A stretch of DNA of 64,000 nucleotides from NCBI GenBank assembly GCA_030674155.1, contig CM060325.1, positions 56,707,404-56,771,403 of the forward strand, read 5' to 3'. Positions 1 to 11,623 of the stretch are shown here, piece after piece. How positions within the stretch are numbered: the stretch's first letter is position 1; every line of letters begins with the position of its first letter. The position numbers and the translations under genes were made by a program. The DNA is from Stramonita haemastoma. Lineage: Eukaryota; Mollusca; Gastropoda; Neogastropoda; Muricidae. The notes under the pieces were generated by a model that worked only from the letters and a program-made list of their open reading frames with translations, did no database searches and was not told the DNA's origin.

Positions 1-2149
1 TTCAAAGTGAGAGAAAATTATTTCTTAAATTATAATGATTAGTAGGTGCTAACTCCATTTTTTGCATGTGTGGTTTGTTTTGCTTGATAAAGAAAAACAA
101 AAAAAAAACATATATATATATTCTTTCCATGCAATATAATGTTAGGGTGGTGTTTTTGTTGTTTTGTTACATGCAATAATTTTATATTTCTACTTTTTTT
201 ATAACAATTTGGTGTTAACATTCCATTCATCTTACTTTTTTTTTTTTAATGTCTGTTAATTTTCAATTTTTTTTTATGTTCATGTGTTTAAAAATAGAAA
301 TGGACCATGATGTGTTCTGGAAATGACCAAAAAGTTGCAGGCTAAAACTGTGCTGGATTTGGCTTTCTCAAAAAAGTTTTGTTATCATGTCTATTGTGCT
401 CTAAGAATTCAGAAAGTTTCTTGATTCAAAATGTTTTTTTATTTCTTCTTGCTTTTTTTCTCTCTTTCTTTTACTTCAAACATAAAAAGCACTCATGAAA
501 AAAATGTTGTTTATGGACTTGTGCTGCAAGTCCAAGGTCAGTTGTTTCTAGCCTTTGCACTGAGGTACTTAAGAAATCTTGAGATTGTTGTAAAATGTAT
601 TTTAATGACCAGTAATTCTCTGCAGAATGGCATTGTAGTTTGTTTTGGAAGCACAGAAAACAGTGAGACTTATTTCAAAATGGTTAGGTCTCTCTAAGTT
701 TTGGAGGGTTTTGGAGGTGGGGGAGGGGGGTTGTTGTTTGTTTTTTGTTGGTTTTTTTTTTAGATCTCTCACAGTTCTGTTTCATTTCTGCCTCCAATAT
801 TTATTCACTGAACTCTTTTTCCCCTCACATTTACTTTGAAGTCCTTCAGAGATGGTGTAGAGTAGAATTATGGATTAAAAAAAAAAAAAGAACGTGTTAG
901 ATAGTCAGGTCAGTTTTATCGATATACTTCTCCCTTTGGCTTTATTGTCACACCTATGGCCAATCTCCCCCCTCTCCATTTCTTCCTCTTTTATCTCTCC
1001 TTCTCCACACCCTCCTACCTTTTCTCCCTCTGTTACCACCACCCTTCTTCCATCCCTCTCTCCCTTTATTTTTGTTTTTAATCGTCCTACACCAGTATGG
1101 CTCAGCGTCACTTGGAGTTATGTGCAGCAGTCTGGATTTTTTGTCCCAATCTCTTTCTTTGTTTTCTAATTGACAGTCTTCACAGCTGTTAGTTTCCCCC
1201 ACTTTCAGCTCCTCTTAGCTGCTACTTAACCCACCCCATCCCAGACCAGTTGGGGGCTAGCTGGTGCTATTCATAGCAGGAATTGACCACACTTGGACCA
1301 GGTAAATGAAAGGGCGCTCTAAAGTTAGCACTCTTGACTGAGTGGTGTTGGATTTGTGGGCTGTGACTTTAAATATGTACTAGTCTTTTACCTAGGTGCA
1401 ATGTTGCAAATTAAATAAACCAGAAATGAAGTTCTACCTTCAGATTTATTAGAAACTACTGCAATTTATGTATTTGAAGCTTTGTTTCTGTGAGCATTCA
1501 TTTTCATGCATTATGATATTGCTGTTTTTTGTTTATTTTCAGCAATGCTTGTTATATGTCTGTTTGAATTTATGAAGTTATGAATGTGAATCTTGCATGT
1601 TTGTGCTTTATTTAATTGTGATAGCAAATCTGTGCCAGAAAGCAATGGAGTTAACTTCAAGGTTAGATATGAAAACATGATGAAAGTCCAGCATGCATTA
1701 AACCTTTGTTTCCAGTTTGTACTTCTCTGCATGTACTTGCGTGTACTGTTAACATGTACACACATACACATGTGCGTAAGCAGCATTATACACATGTACA
1801 TGTGCATGCACACAGCGCGCAATTATGTCACTAACAAACATATACATACTCCCTCATTTTCATTATGTAAATTCCAATATGACCCATGTTAGTTAGGCAA
1901 ATTGACTATCATTTTCAAACCCATGTTCACTTTGACTCAAGGTGTCATTCAATTTTTCCGTGGAGCCCTTCACACCATTTAACACTGACTAGGAGCCCCC
2001 CCAAATCATAGAAAGTAAGTAAGTCTCTAATGAACTGCAAGTCATGACTTCCTGGCTGACCAGCAACTAGTTGCATTAGCATTACAGGGGCTATTGCCAG
2101 TCTTTTTTTCCCTTTACCTTTTTTATTTGCTAGATTATTTTTGGCGTAG
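1..2149. other. no gene recognised
   Basis: AT-rich sequence with homopolymers and a pyrimidine-rich tract (920-1080). Short open frames show no family resemblance. It could be intron or 5' flank of TMEM170, or the 3' flank of an unseen gene. Confidence 0.5.
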
Positions 2150-2162
2150 TATTGTATGTTGT

Positions 2163-2463
2163 GTTAGTATGGGAACAGGATAGATCAATGGTCAGAGCAC
2201 TTGCAATCTCCAAGCTAAGGAAAAGCAGTGTTGAACACGGTTACCTAGTGGATGGGTGACTGTTTGTGTGCCTTGGTTTAAGTAGGCTACAGTCTCCAGT
2301 TCACCCAGCTGTAAATGGTACCTGCCCTCTTTAGGGTCAGGGGAGGTAAAGCAGCAAGGGAGAGGAGATGGGCGCCGCCTTTAATAGGCTGGTCCCTGGA
2401 GAAGCTGAAGTCTCTGACACTTTGATTCCCAATGACCGCAAAGGTTATAGAAACACCTTTACC
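2163..2463 (+). mobile_element. SINE family B copy 1 (tRNA/5S chimera)
   Basis: The most diverged full copy. It is flanked by a 13-bp duplication TATTGTATGTTGT (2150-2162, 2464-2476). The 5S-like core GGATGGGTGAC is at 2252-2262. Confidence 0.85.
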
Positions 2464-3532
2464 TATTGTATGTTGTCAATATTTATTTTTTGTATATGAT
2501 TTCATTTACTCCCAGAATTACCAATATCAGAGTTGCTACAGATTATGTTTGTCTGGATCAATATGCAAGAATTTTATTAAAACAATGACTGTAAACAGAT
2601 GTGTCACAAAGTGTCCTTATTTACTGGTTGTTTGAATGTACAAATAATAAGTAGGGGATTTGTATATTGGGGTTTTTTTTTGGGGGGGGGGTTTGTATTT
2701 TTACTAGCATGAATGAAATTTTTTTTAAAGGTAGAAAGCCATGTTTACAACTCTGATCATGAGTATGATTTAATATCTAAACATCTTATCATTTCTTAAT
2801 CCTTATTTTTTGCTCTGGAAGCAGATCACTGAGTTTTACTGAAGATTATGCATCAAAGAAAAACTGTTTACATCAGATCTGAAAAATGAATAGAACTACC
2901 CTGTTCTTGAGGAAAGGAGAATTTCTTGGGGAAAAGGAGAATGTCATGAATCTCACTTACTGAAATAAAAAACGTGAGAAAAAGATATGTCACCTTCGTT
3001 GAGCTGATTTCAATCCTTACTTCATATCGTTATTGTAATATTTTGATGCTGCAGTCAAAACAATGGGCAAAAAAGCCACAGCAAAAACGTTTTCAAAGTT
3101 TGATAAACACAAAGGCAACAATGTGCAAGAGAAATAATTGATCACCACCCAAGCAAATTGGGCTGTGCATAATACACAGGTGGGTCTCAAAATAGGCAAG
3201 AGTTGCTAGAGTTGCTTTGTTACATCAGTAAAACACCCCTTCTTCTTCATGTCAGCCAGTATCTGCATTGTAGAAGTTATTTGCATTGCAGACCTATGCG
3301 AAATTTCTAGAACTGAGAATCAGCACAGTTGATATTTAACCAAACTTGTATTTTATTACTTTTTTCAAAGTCTGCATCATGTGTGCACAGAAAAGTGCAT
3401 GAAAGAGAAACACATATATGTGATTTAGTCATCATGGGGAGGAGAGGGGAGGCTAGTTGACTGAATGAATAAGACATCTGACACTCAACTCTAGGTTCAT
3501 GTATTTGAATCTTACCAGCCACCAAGTAAAAT

Positions 3533-3831
3533 AGCCGCCGCTGTAGTCTAGTGGTTAGGGCGTTGGACTCGTAATCTAAAGGTTGTGGGTTCGATCCCAG
3601 CTTTCGGCTATGGCGTTGTGCCCTTGGAAAAGGCACTTTACGGCTATTTTTCTCACCCCACCCAGGTGTAAAAGGGGTACCAACCTTGTGTTGGGGGTTA
3701 ACCCTGCGATAGACTGGCGTCCTATCCAGGGGGGAGTCTATGACTCTCAGTCGCTTAACGCCACAGAAACCGGGATAAGCACCGGCCTGATGAGCCTCTA
3801 TAGGCTCGGGACAGACTTTAACTTTTTTTTA
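3533..3831 (+). mobile_element. SINE family A copy 1 (Thr-tRNA head)
   Basis: A head of about 72 bases reads GCCGCTGTAGTCTAGTGG, a Thr-type anticodon loop CTCGTAA and B box GGTTCGATCCC, followed by a tRNA-unrelated body of about 200 bases ending GGACAGACTTTAAC. It is flanked by the 12-bp target-site duplication ACCAAGTAAAAT (3521-3532, 3832-3843). Confidence 0.9.
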
Positions 3832-4170
3832 ACCAAGTAAAATGAGATGTTTTTTTGAGTCAACATTTATGCTGACCCCTATTCCTTTGCAGTCCTTTGA
3901 CTGTAAACAGCAGTGTTACCACATGCATGGATAATCTTGCACTCATACCAAATCCCATTTCACCTTTCAAAAAAGATAAGAACATCATGTGCCTGTAAGA
4001 ATGGATGGCAAAATAATTTTTTTTTGTTTAAACCCAAGCACACCTAGGCCAAACACTATCCCTTCTGTTAGAACAGGGTGGCCTTATATGGTCACATAAT
4101 GTGAAAAAAAACAAAAAAAATCCCAAAATTGTAAACCTCTGAACTTTAGGTGAAGAACAAAGAAAAATAC

Positions 4171-4995
4171 CAGTCACCATGGCGCATTGGTTAGCGCCTT
4201 GGATTTCAGACTGGAAGGTCGCAAGTTCAATTCCCATAAAAGTCATTTTGATTTTTCGGGCTCCGGCCGGCTCCTACCCAGAGTGAGTGTGCTGTGGGCA
4301 CAGTGAGGAGACTGGGACCACACAGTCGATCTTCATCCACATATGGATGCGAATTTGAGAGTGTTGCTCAAATTACCTGACCAACAGTGCAGGTGTCTGT
4401 ATCTCTCGGGCCCTGTTGACGCCAGGATATATTATTATGATAGTAAGCGTAGAGTACAGTCCAATCAAATAGTCTTAAAGCACATGTACTTCCATGGCAG
4501 CACTATTACATCATCCTCATTTCTCATCGATCATCATGCAATGACAAAATTGCCTCTGATTCCGTGCCGGTTGCTCTGGTCTCATGGTGACCTCAGGTTC
4601 GGTTTTCCCATACATTTGTGTACCTATGGTGAGTTTATGTTAGAGCATTTGGGGTTGAAGGTTTGAGGGGCACGGTCGTTGGAAGGACGTTGTGGTGGTG
4701 GCCACCTTGGTTGGGTGGCTCACTCAGTCTGGCTCCGCTACTGAGCTAAAACTGTCATTAGTAGGGGGTGTCCTGCATATGTTAGCTCAGAACAGGCACC
4801 ACTGAACACCACCCAAGTGACCCAGCAGAAGTGCAGGGCCCCTCTGGCTGGTGGCCTAATATTGATGAGCTCCCGATGGACGTCCGATCCTGAAGATGAG
4901 TCATAGTAAACCTGGGTATGGCTGTGGGGGAAGATTGAATTGAGCAGCGTGGGAACAGCGGGATGGGAACGTCACAGAAGATGGGGCAGCAAAAA
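4171..4995 (+). mobile_element. repeat family E copy 1 (tRNA-like head, long body)
   Basis: The head TGGCGCATTGGTTAGCGC with B-box-like GTCGCAAGTTCAATTCC is followed by a body of about 750 bases that recurs at 13960-14560 and 35785-36640. It ends beside an A-rich run (4989-5010), consistent with a retroposon tail. Confidence 0.7.
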
Positions 4996-5010
4996 AACAA
5001 AAACAAAGAA

Positions 5011-6224
5011 AGAATCACAAGAATTGAACTAAGAGTTTCTTTATTCATATTAGCTTTTTTTTTTTTAAACATCTAGTCCCTGCCCCCTTATCACGGATTA
5101 TAATTATGGTGATATCATAAGACAAACCAAAGAGAGAGAAAGAGAATACACATGCAGATCAACATGCATGTACACTGCAATGAAAATGAACAAACAAGAC
5201 AGTAATCTCCAGCAGTTGTAGGGTCATTTTTAGGGATGGGCCTAGGTGAATTCTAAACTGAGCTGGAGTCATTTTTGTTTGGTACTTTGAGTGAAGGGGT
5301 GAATTTTTTTTTTTAATCAATTCCGTGTGTGGTTTAGTTTTGTGTTTTTTAATGGATAACTTTTTTTGTTTTTTTTTATGTTGATAGGGGTTTTGTTGGG
5401 GTTTTGAGGGGGTGGGCGGGGGAGGGGGGCTTAATCTAGTTTTGGCTTCTATTTTGGCTCCTATGATTAGATGGTCTGTCGTTTGGTCGTGTCTAATAAA
5501 ACAAAACAAACACCTTTTACCACCACCACCCTCCGAAGAATCCTCCTTAAAATGAAACAACAACCCAGAAGCAAACAAAAGAAAACAAAAATAAAAATAC
5601 CACCTCCGCCAACAAAACATCTGATACCTCTTGCCACATCAATGTTGTGTTTCTTCCTGGCATTTAGACATCGTGCCTATCGATTCCAAAGGGAGATCAC
5701 GCCCAGAAGTCTTGTCTGCAAGAACTGCAGGGTGACAGTCGCAGCAACATACTAAAGTGATAATTCTGACAGATTTTTTGGATAACATTTCCCCTGTTTT
5801 TTTGTTTTTTTTACAGGTAAGACTTAGATGATTTAAGAACATTATAGTAATTGAACTTTTGAAACTGTCTGATAAGCAAGCTAACCAGTTTTCATTGAAA
5901 AGGTCGAAACTTTAAACACCAATGTGAAATCTAAACAATTGAACGCTATAAATCAACAATCAGTAAATAAGTAGCAGAGAATTCGTGATATACGGATTAT
6001 GAAATGAAGAAAGGGTTGTCAGAGAATATTGTTATTTGTGGCACAACGAGAAAAGAAATTAACGTGGTATCGTTTTTGCTATGGAAAGAGTAGTGCCTTG
6101 TTCAAGTTGTTCACCATGGGAGCATTTTGTTACTCCCCCGTATCGTTACTCCCCCGGCTCGTTACTCCCCCATCTTCTAATTTCAGTTATTTGAAATGGA
6201 AAAAAACAAAGATAAGCGCATGAT

Positions 6225-6257
<33 letters not shown>

Positions 6258-7346
6258 CATTTACATGTATTTATGTAACATTTATGTGTGCGTGCGTTTG
6301 TGTGTGTGTGTGTGTGTGTGTGCGCAAGTCTAATTCAATAAAACTCACAAACACCTGCCACGCCCCCTTATTCTTCTTGCACATACACACAGCAAATTAC
6401 ACATTTTCACAAACAAAATAGTGTTATACTATAGTCAACATTATCCTGTAATTTCTGTGTCATAAAGAAATACCTAACACACACACTCACCACACATTGA
6501 TACAAAACACGGTTTTATGTGCGATGCGCTTTGTATCAATTGATATTATGTATTTTGATACAAACTTAACAAAGTGCGGGTCAACAGACCTTCGTCAGAT
6601 GGGAGCTGATCACGAGTTTGCCAAATTCACCTGAAACAATATTTCAGCAAACTTACTGTCACAGGGTTATCCAGTCATTTTCTGTGTATGGGGGAGTAAC
6701 AATCCGACCCCGTGACTATCGCAGTGTTGGCCAGTTTGTTGTTGGTTTTTTTTGTGTGTGTGTTGTTTTTTAAACCAGTTGAATGAATTTGGTTCCTGGC
6801 ACCTGAACTCTCAGTTTCAAAACTCATGGTGCATTGGTATTGATATATCTCAGACTAACTTTTCTTATCATTGTTTATAACAGTTAACACTTAACAGATG
6901 TATACTGTGTCAGTTTGTGTCAGCTTTGTCAGTTTGTGCTGGCTGAGTAATATTAATCTGTGTATTCATTAGTATCCCAGTGACTGGTAGTGGTACCTTT
7001 TCTTAGTTCTTGTTTTTATCCCAGCAGTTTGACGACAGAACATCACAATATTCATTGTATATTTTTTGTCTCGGTCAGTCAGTGAGTTACACTAGTCATC
7101 ATTTTTCTTGTAGCCAACAACCCATCATGTTTCTTTTAAATGTTCCATGCTACCTTGGAAGCTGAATCCATTTGGAATTGATCCTGGGGATCACAGGAAA
7201 GTCATCTGAACTACCTAGACTGTGTGTTTCTGTAAATTGGATTCACATTTCATCTAAATATATATAGAGAGAGATTATTGTTAGAGAAAGGATGCTATTG
7301 CTAATGCAATTTTAACCTCTGTTGTTTACTGTTAGTATCTATTGGG
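5011..7346. other. no gene recognised, low-complexity sequence
   Basis: T- and A-rich runs, short GT arrays (6228-6255, 6297-6322) and the GTTACTCCCCC repeats. Upstream noncoding exon(s) of TMEM170 may lie here or further left, but none can be placed. Confidence 0.5.
6129..6171. repeat. three 16-bp units GTTACTCCCCC-N5
   Basis: GTTACTCCCCC occurs at 6129, 6145 and 6161, and its reverse complement is at 6690-6700. No gene is recognised nearby. Confidence 0.7.
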
Positions 7347-7655
7347 GGGGGCGGGATAGCTGAGTAATCAGAGCGCTCGCTCTCCGTCTCCTCCAGTCAA
7401 GTTGAGCAGCGTCAAGCGTGGTTACCAGTTGGATGGGTGACCATTTGCTTGTCTTGGCTTCAGTACAGTCCCCCCAGTTCACCCAGCTGTAAATGGGTAC
7501 CTGCCCTCTTTAGGGTCAGGGAAGGTAAAACAGCGAGGGAGAGGAGATGGGCGCCGCCCTCAACATGCTGGCCCCTAGAGAAGCTGAGGTCTTTGATACC
7601 TCACTCCCTTACTACCGCCAAAGTTATGGGACACCTTTACCTTTTTACCTTTTTT
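7347..7655 (+). mobile_element. SINE family B copy 2
   Basis: Begins GCGGGATAGCTGAGTAATCA, then the 5S-like TTGGATGGGTGACC, the body (CCTGCCCTCTTTAGGGTCAG) and the ACCTTTACC tail. It lies upstream of TMEM170 coding exon 1. Confidence 0.85.
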
Positions 7656-7794
7656 AGATCTATACATAATGTATAGTATTTCTAATGTTAGTTGATAACC
7701 TTTGAAACACTATGCAGGGTATTAAGTCAAATGACTTAGCATCATTGAAACTCTTGTTGAAAGATGGGTGCTCCAGAGCAAGAGTAAGCTTGCA

Positions 7795-7905
7795 CTGTAA
7801 CCATAATTCAGAAAATATCCTGTTTATTCATATTTCGAGGATAATGGATTTTAAACACTCATATGCTTTTTTACATCCAGTCCCTGTGTGCATGCAGTAA
7901 ACAGA
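7795..7905 (-). mobile_element. SINE family C tail fragment, decayed
   Basis: TTTCGAGGATAATGGA and CATCCAGTCCCTGTGTGCAT identify an inverted old tail. Confidence 0.5.
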
Positions 7906-8178
7906 GTATCTGTTCATACATCATCTTATGACCTTGAAATGAATTTTAAAAAATAAAAAAATAATGAATCATTGAATGGATTCACTCATTCAGCAGTTAT
8001 GGTTGAATTAAAAATCTGTGAAAAAGGGAAAAACAAAGAGTAAAGAATAGGTGACAAACGAGGATTAGTCATTTTGAGGTTGGAAAACTGGTATAGAAAC
8101 TTTCATGAGAAAATTTTTCATTTTTGTGACAAATTATATACTGTGTAAACTAAAAGTGTGTTTTTTGTTTATTTGCAG

Positions 8179-8294
8179 TAAAAGTTGGTCAGCATCAAAG
8201 AAATCGCCCATCATGTCTTCTGGCAAAGCAGGGGCACATGATTCAGTGCTCAATGTCATCTCATTGACAGCTGGAAAGCTCAGAACATTCTCGG
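8179..8294 (+). CDS. TMEM170: TMEM170 coding exon 1 (5' UTR 8179-8212, CDS 8213-8294)
   Basis: The acceptor is a T-rich tract ending in TTTGCAG at 8178. The ATG at 8213-8215 starts 27 codons (MSSGKAGAHDSV... to ...KLRTFS) plus one base. The donor is G|GTAAAT at 8295. The tail is hydrophilic and poorly conserved in the family, so the start is chosen as the first ATG in the exon and by the similar length of the tail in relatives. Confidence 0.8.
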
Positions 8295-8829
8295 GTAAAT
8301 ATTCATTAAAAAAAAAAATTGTACCCTACCCCCCATCCCACCCCCACCCCCTATGGGGATGCCAGGGACCCCTCAGTTTAAATAGCATCCCCACCTTACA
8401 GAAAATCTGTGCTAAGAATTCCCTTTTTTCTATCCCTCTTTTTGTTCTGCCAAGTTCTTTTTCTTCCTGTCATCTCCTTTGTGTCTATTTTCTGCCTTCT
8501 TGGCCCCTCTTCCAGCCTTTTTTCCCCCTGAAAATCTAAAAAAAAGTAACAGTTCTTTTCTTCACATCTTCATTGTCATCTCTTTTCCCATCTTCACTGC
8601 AATCACTCTCATCCACCCTTTTCATTAAAGATGGATGTACTGGGCCCCTGGCGCATAGCAGTAGTACAAAACATTTACATTAGGTAATAATAATAATAGT
8701 AATAAATGGCATTTATATAGTGCTGTATCTTGCAAAGACAAATCAAAGCGCTTGCAGTTGCACTCAACCCATTCTTACACAGCCATATAACCAATAGCAA
8801 TCAATAGACCCAACAAATCCAAATGTGCA

Positions 8830-8916
<87 letters not shown>

Positions 8917-9022
8917 GTAAAGATTAAACACTTGGGCAGGGTGATGGGATTTTGGCTGTTCAAGGCAGGATCAGTTATGAGATAAAACAGGAGAGGAAAA
9001 TCTTAGGTTTGAAATAAATATG

Positions 9023-9061
<39 letters not shown>

Positions 9062-10264
9062 CGTGTGTGTGTGTTTGTGCGCGTGCATGTGTGTGAATGT
9101 TTCTTTTTAAATACTAGCAGCTTGGAAGGGGGACGGAATATTTTCAGAGTCACAGCCTTTTTATGAGACCTGATGGAGAACTGTGTGCATTCTGTTTCAG
9201 AGATCTGGTACTCGGTGTTCTTGTGGGCCTTATTTTCTTCGCTGTTTGTCCACATTGGTGCCATGCTGATCGCCTTTTGTCGACTGCGAAAGCACAAACT
9301 AGGAAGGTGGATGCCGCTGGCCATTCTTGCTATGGGCATTATTTCCCCTTTGACTGGGGGAGTCATCAGCAGTAAGTGGTGGTTAGCTTTCAGAGATTTT
9401 CTGTTTGTGTTAATTTATTTATTTATTTATTTTTATAGTTTTTTCCTATGGGGAACCTTAGAGCAACAAAAGCGAAAGCAGAGATGAACTCAAATTTTTT
9501 TTTTTTTAATGTTAATAAAATGGGACTTGGTTTATTGTTTTGTCTGATATTAGTAGCACCCAGACCACTCAAGGACGAGTAGATGGGGGAAAAAATTGAG
9601 TTTAATCAGGGATTGAACTAGTGACTTGTTTTTTTCTAGACAAGTTCGCTGCCTCTGGACCACCAACCCACCCTGATCAGTTCTACAGTTTACTGTACGT
9701 CTGTAGTGCTTCACCCCATGATGAAAGTAGTCATATTCATATTCCATCACTGCATCAACCCTCACTACCACATGTTTCAGATTTCTTCATGTATGATGGT
9801 ATTGTTCATTAAAATAATTTTCTTCCCTTTAAAAAAAGAAAAAAAAGTTTTCTTCCCCCTTTTTTTTTCTTTTTTTTTTTAAAGACAGTTGTTGACGCTT
9901 GAGCTTGTAGGCTGACAGATCTGAATGTGGAACTAAGATCTCTTGCATGTTGTTCTTCTGTTAGTTAAATTTCATTATTTGATGCCCTAATCCAGGAATC
10001 TTAGTTGATTTCCATAACATGTGTGTCATGGAAATTTCACGCAGAGAAATCCGCTGTGACATAAAGTGGTATAAATAAACAAATAAATAAAATAAATATT
10101 GCATTTGATGAATTTGTCTTTGGAATGTGGCAGGTGCAGCCATCGCAGGGGTGTACAGAGCCTCAGACTTCACCATGATGCCATTCTATGCTCTGGTGTG
10201 GGGGGTGGGACAGACAGTGGTGATGCTGCTCATTTCCTTCACCCGCATCCTGGCCACGCTCTGA
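8213..10264 (+). CDS. TMEM170: TMEM170 family membrane protein (whole gene, 3 coding exons)
   Basis: Joining 8213-8294, 9201-9371 and 10134-10264 gives an open 127-aa protein; the phases (1, 1) fit and every junction is GT-AG. Seen: a short N-terminal tail of about 27 residues, then EIWYSVFLWALFSSLFVH, three hydrophobic spans (about residues 33-55, 68-85 and 105-122) and the C-terminus SFTRILATL. The WY-FLWALFSSLFVH block, the AAIAGVYR motif and the RILATL ending are hallmarks of vertebrate TMEM170A/B (132-144 aa), with block 1 closer to TMEM170B. Family knowledge: small ER/nuclear-envelope proteins, with TMEM170A implicated in ER sheet and nuclear pore organisation. The start ATG at 8213 lies in an exon whose acceptor is at 8177-8178, so at least one noncoding 5' exon should lie upstream; I could not identify it. 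The neighbouring GNAS gene is convergent. Confidence 0.93.
8370..8668 (+). mobile_element. repeat family E internal block, solo
   Basis: Matches 36100-36345 (TTCCTGTCATCTCCTTTG, TATTTTCTGCCTTCTTGG, CTGGGCCCCTGGCGCATAGC). It lies in TMEM170 intron 1, right after coding exon 1. The + strand here is the reverse of the family's head-to-tail direction. Confidence 0.6.
8675..8765 (-). mobile_element. LINE 3' tail fragment (same family as 53090-54078)
   Basis: On the - strand it reads CAAGCGCTTTGATTTGTC..., TATATAAATGCC and an (ATT)n run, the same order as the tail at 53965-54078. Confidence 0.7.
8827..8914. repeat. (CT)n then (CA)n microsatellite
   Basis: CT repeats run into about 68 bases of CA in TMEM170 intron 1. 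A GT tract lies 100 bases further (9025-9078). Confidence 0.95.
9201..9371 (+). CDS. TMEM170: TMEM170 coding exon 2
   Basis: Acceptor TTTCAG ends at 9200 and donor A|GTAAGT begins at 9372. The exon encodes the split Glu, then IWYSVFLWALFSSLFVHIGA (membrane span 1), a basic loop CRLRKHKLGRW and membrane span 2 (PLAILAMGIISPLTGGVIS). The basic loop between spans 1 and 2 is at the usual family position. Confidence 0.95.
10134..10264 (+). CDS. TMEM170: TMEM170 coding exon 3 and stop
   Basis: Acceptor GGCAG ends at 10133. The exon starts with the split Ser, then AAIAGVYRASDF, span 3 (FYALVWGVGQTVVMLLISF) and TRILATL, with stop TGA at 10262-10264. The final RILATL is the family C-terminus, so the protein is not truncated. 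Confidence 0.95.
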
Positions 10265-10599
10265 TGGTGTAGCTGATGAGTCAGCTTTGATATGAACACG
10301 AAGAAAGGTCAGCTCTGCTGGTCAGATGCTCCCAGTGAAAAGGTACAAGCCTGCAGATGCAGAGGTCATACAGCAGAAGTGAAGCTTGCTGCAGGGGGCC
10401 ATGAACAACATGATTGGATTGGAACTTGGTGCAGGATTTTGAAACAGGCTTGAACTGTGACTGTAACTGTACAGCTGGTGCTGTGGTGTAGGAACTCATA
10501 TGTTTGTATTTATAACCATGTATATATGTTGGTCCCATTCCTCCCCTCCCCATCCCCCATCCCTGCACTTCTTCACTAGGTTTCCACACAGTTGTTTAA

Positions 10600-10896
10600 C
10601 CCTCTTAGTCCCGAACCGGGATTTGCCGGGATTGAATAATTGCCCCCCTGAATCTCAAACCGGGATTTACACACAGTAGATTTCCATCACTAAGTGACCA
10701 TCACTAATTGCTACCACACGTCAAACCTCTATCAGGCTAGAGGTACAAATCCTGTTGAGAGTCTGGAAGTAATTATAGCTGCTGGTATGTACTTAGAAGG
10801 GGAAAAAGGTGAGCGAGCATGTGTACCTGACCTGATTTCGTGGTGGAATGCGAAATCTAGGGCAGTTTGTGTTCAGAAAATCTGAATACAAGAGGG
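10600..10896. mobile_element. short TTAA-flanked MITE in the TMEM170 3' UTR
   Basis: Inverted ends CCCTCTT/AAGAGGG flanked by TTAA (10596-10599, 10897-10900); 297 bp, no coding capacity. It fits a piggyBac-type MITE. The left half holds the direct repeat ACCGGGATTT. Confidence 0.65.
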
Positions 10897-10903
10897 TTAA
10901 AAC

Positions 10904-11061
10904 CAAGTCTGATGTGTATGAAGAGGTAGTGACTGGGAACTGCTGAGGAAATGGGAGTGTGTGTGCATATGAATCCTATTTGCAAGTCTGATGTGTATGA
11001 AGAGGTAGTGACTGGAAACTGCTGAGGAAATGGCAGTGTGTGTGTGTGTAATATCTTATTT
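10904..11061. repeat. 79-bp tandem duplication
   Basis: CAAGTCTGATGTGTATGAAG starts at 10904 and again at 10983; the two units differ at a few bases. It lies in the TMEM170 3' UTR. Confidence 0.8.
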
Positions 11062-11617
11062 GAAACATGCCAATTAAGATTATGTATATATTTATCCTTG
11101 CATTTAGAAGACTTAATAGAGTGAATAATCATGCATATAGTATACATGTCTCACATAGAATGTAATTCTGGTAAGAGTTGTAACACGTTGTGGCAAAATT
11201 ATGGGTTGTGCACAAATGAAACTAAACGATCTGTATAAATGTTGTGTGGAAGACAGAGGGAAAGAAATTACGAGTGATGGTATGCAAGTGCTTACTAAAT
11301 ATTTTCAACTCCTTCCATCTCAAAAACACTACAGAGTACCCAAATTCAAAACCCTCCAAAGTAAAACAGTTTTATCCTCAGCTCAGTCCTAATATTGAAC
11401 AAGGATTTAACAATAACAGTAAACCAGGACTGACAGACAAGAGAGAGAGAGAGGGGGGGAAGTGAGAGAGAGAGAGATCTGAGCAGGGCATGGTGTATGG
11501 GACGCTTATTGCAAAATTGATGTACGTTTGTGTTTTTTTTTTTTACTAAGTGCAATGTGTTCAGTTTTTGTTTTAAAATTTATCTGCTTTTTATTTTACT
11601 GATTTAATGTTTTCATT

Positions 11618-11623
11618 ATTAAA
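11618..11623 (+). terminator. candidate TMEM170 poly(A) signal ATTAAA
   Basis: A variant hexamer in AT-rich DNA, followed by a TGTTGTTATC-type GT-rich stretch near 11670. No transcript evidence is available. Confidence 0.4.

Noticed and set aside
2252..2275. 5S rRNA gene
   Set aside because: Only the internal control region is similar; the 5' half of 5S is absent and replaced by tRNA-like sequence in all family B copies.
3536..3608. tRNA-Thr (CGT) gene
   Set aside because: The cloverleaf is nearly complete, but the acceptor stem pairs poorly and the same head with the same 200-base body recurs four times with target-site duplications. It is the head of SINE family A.
9163..9375. Alternative + strand frame overlapping TMEM170 exon 2
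   Set aside because: It is a shadow of the real frame, which carries the conserved WYSVFLWALFSSLFVH block with matching splice phases.
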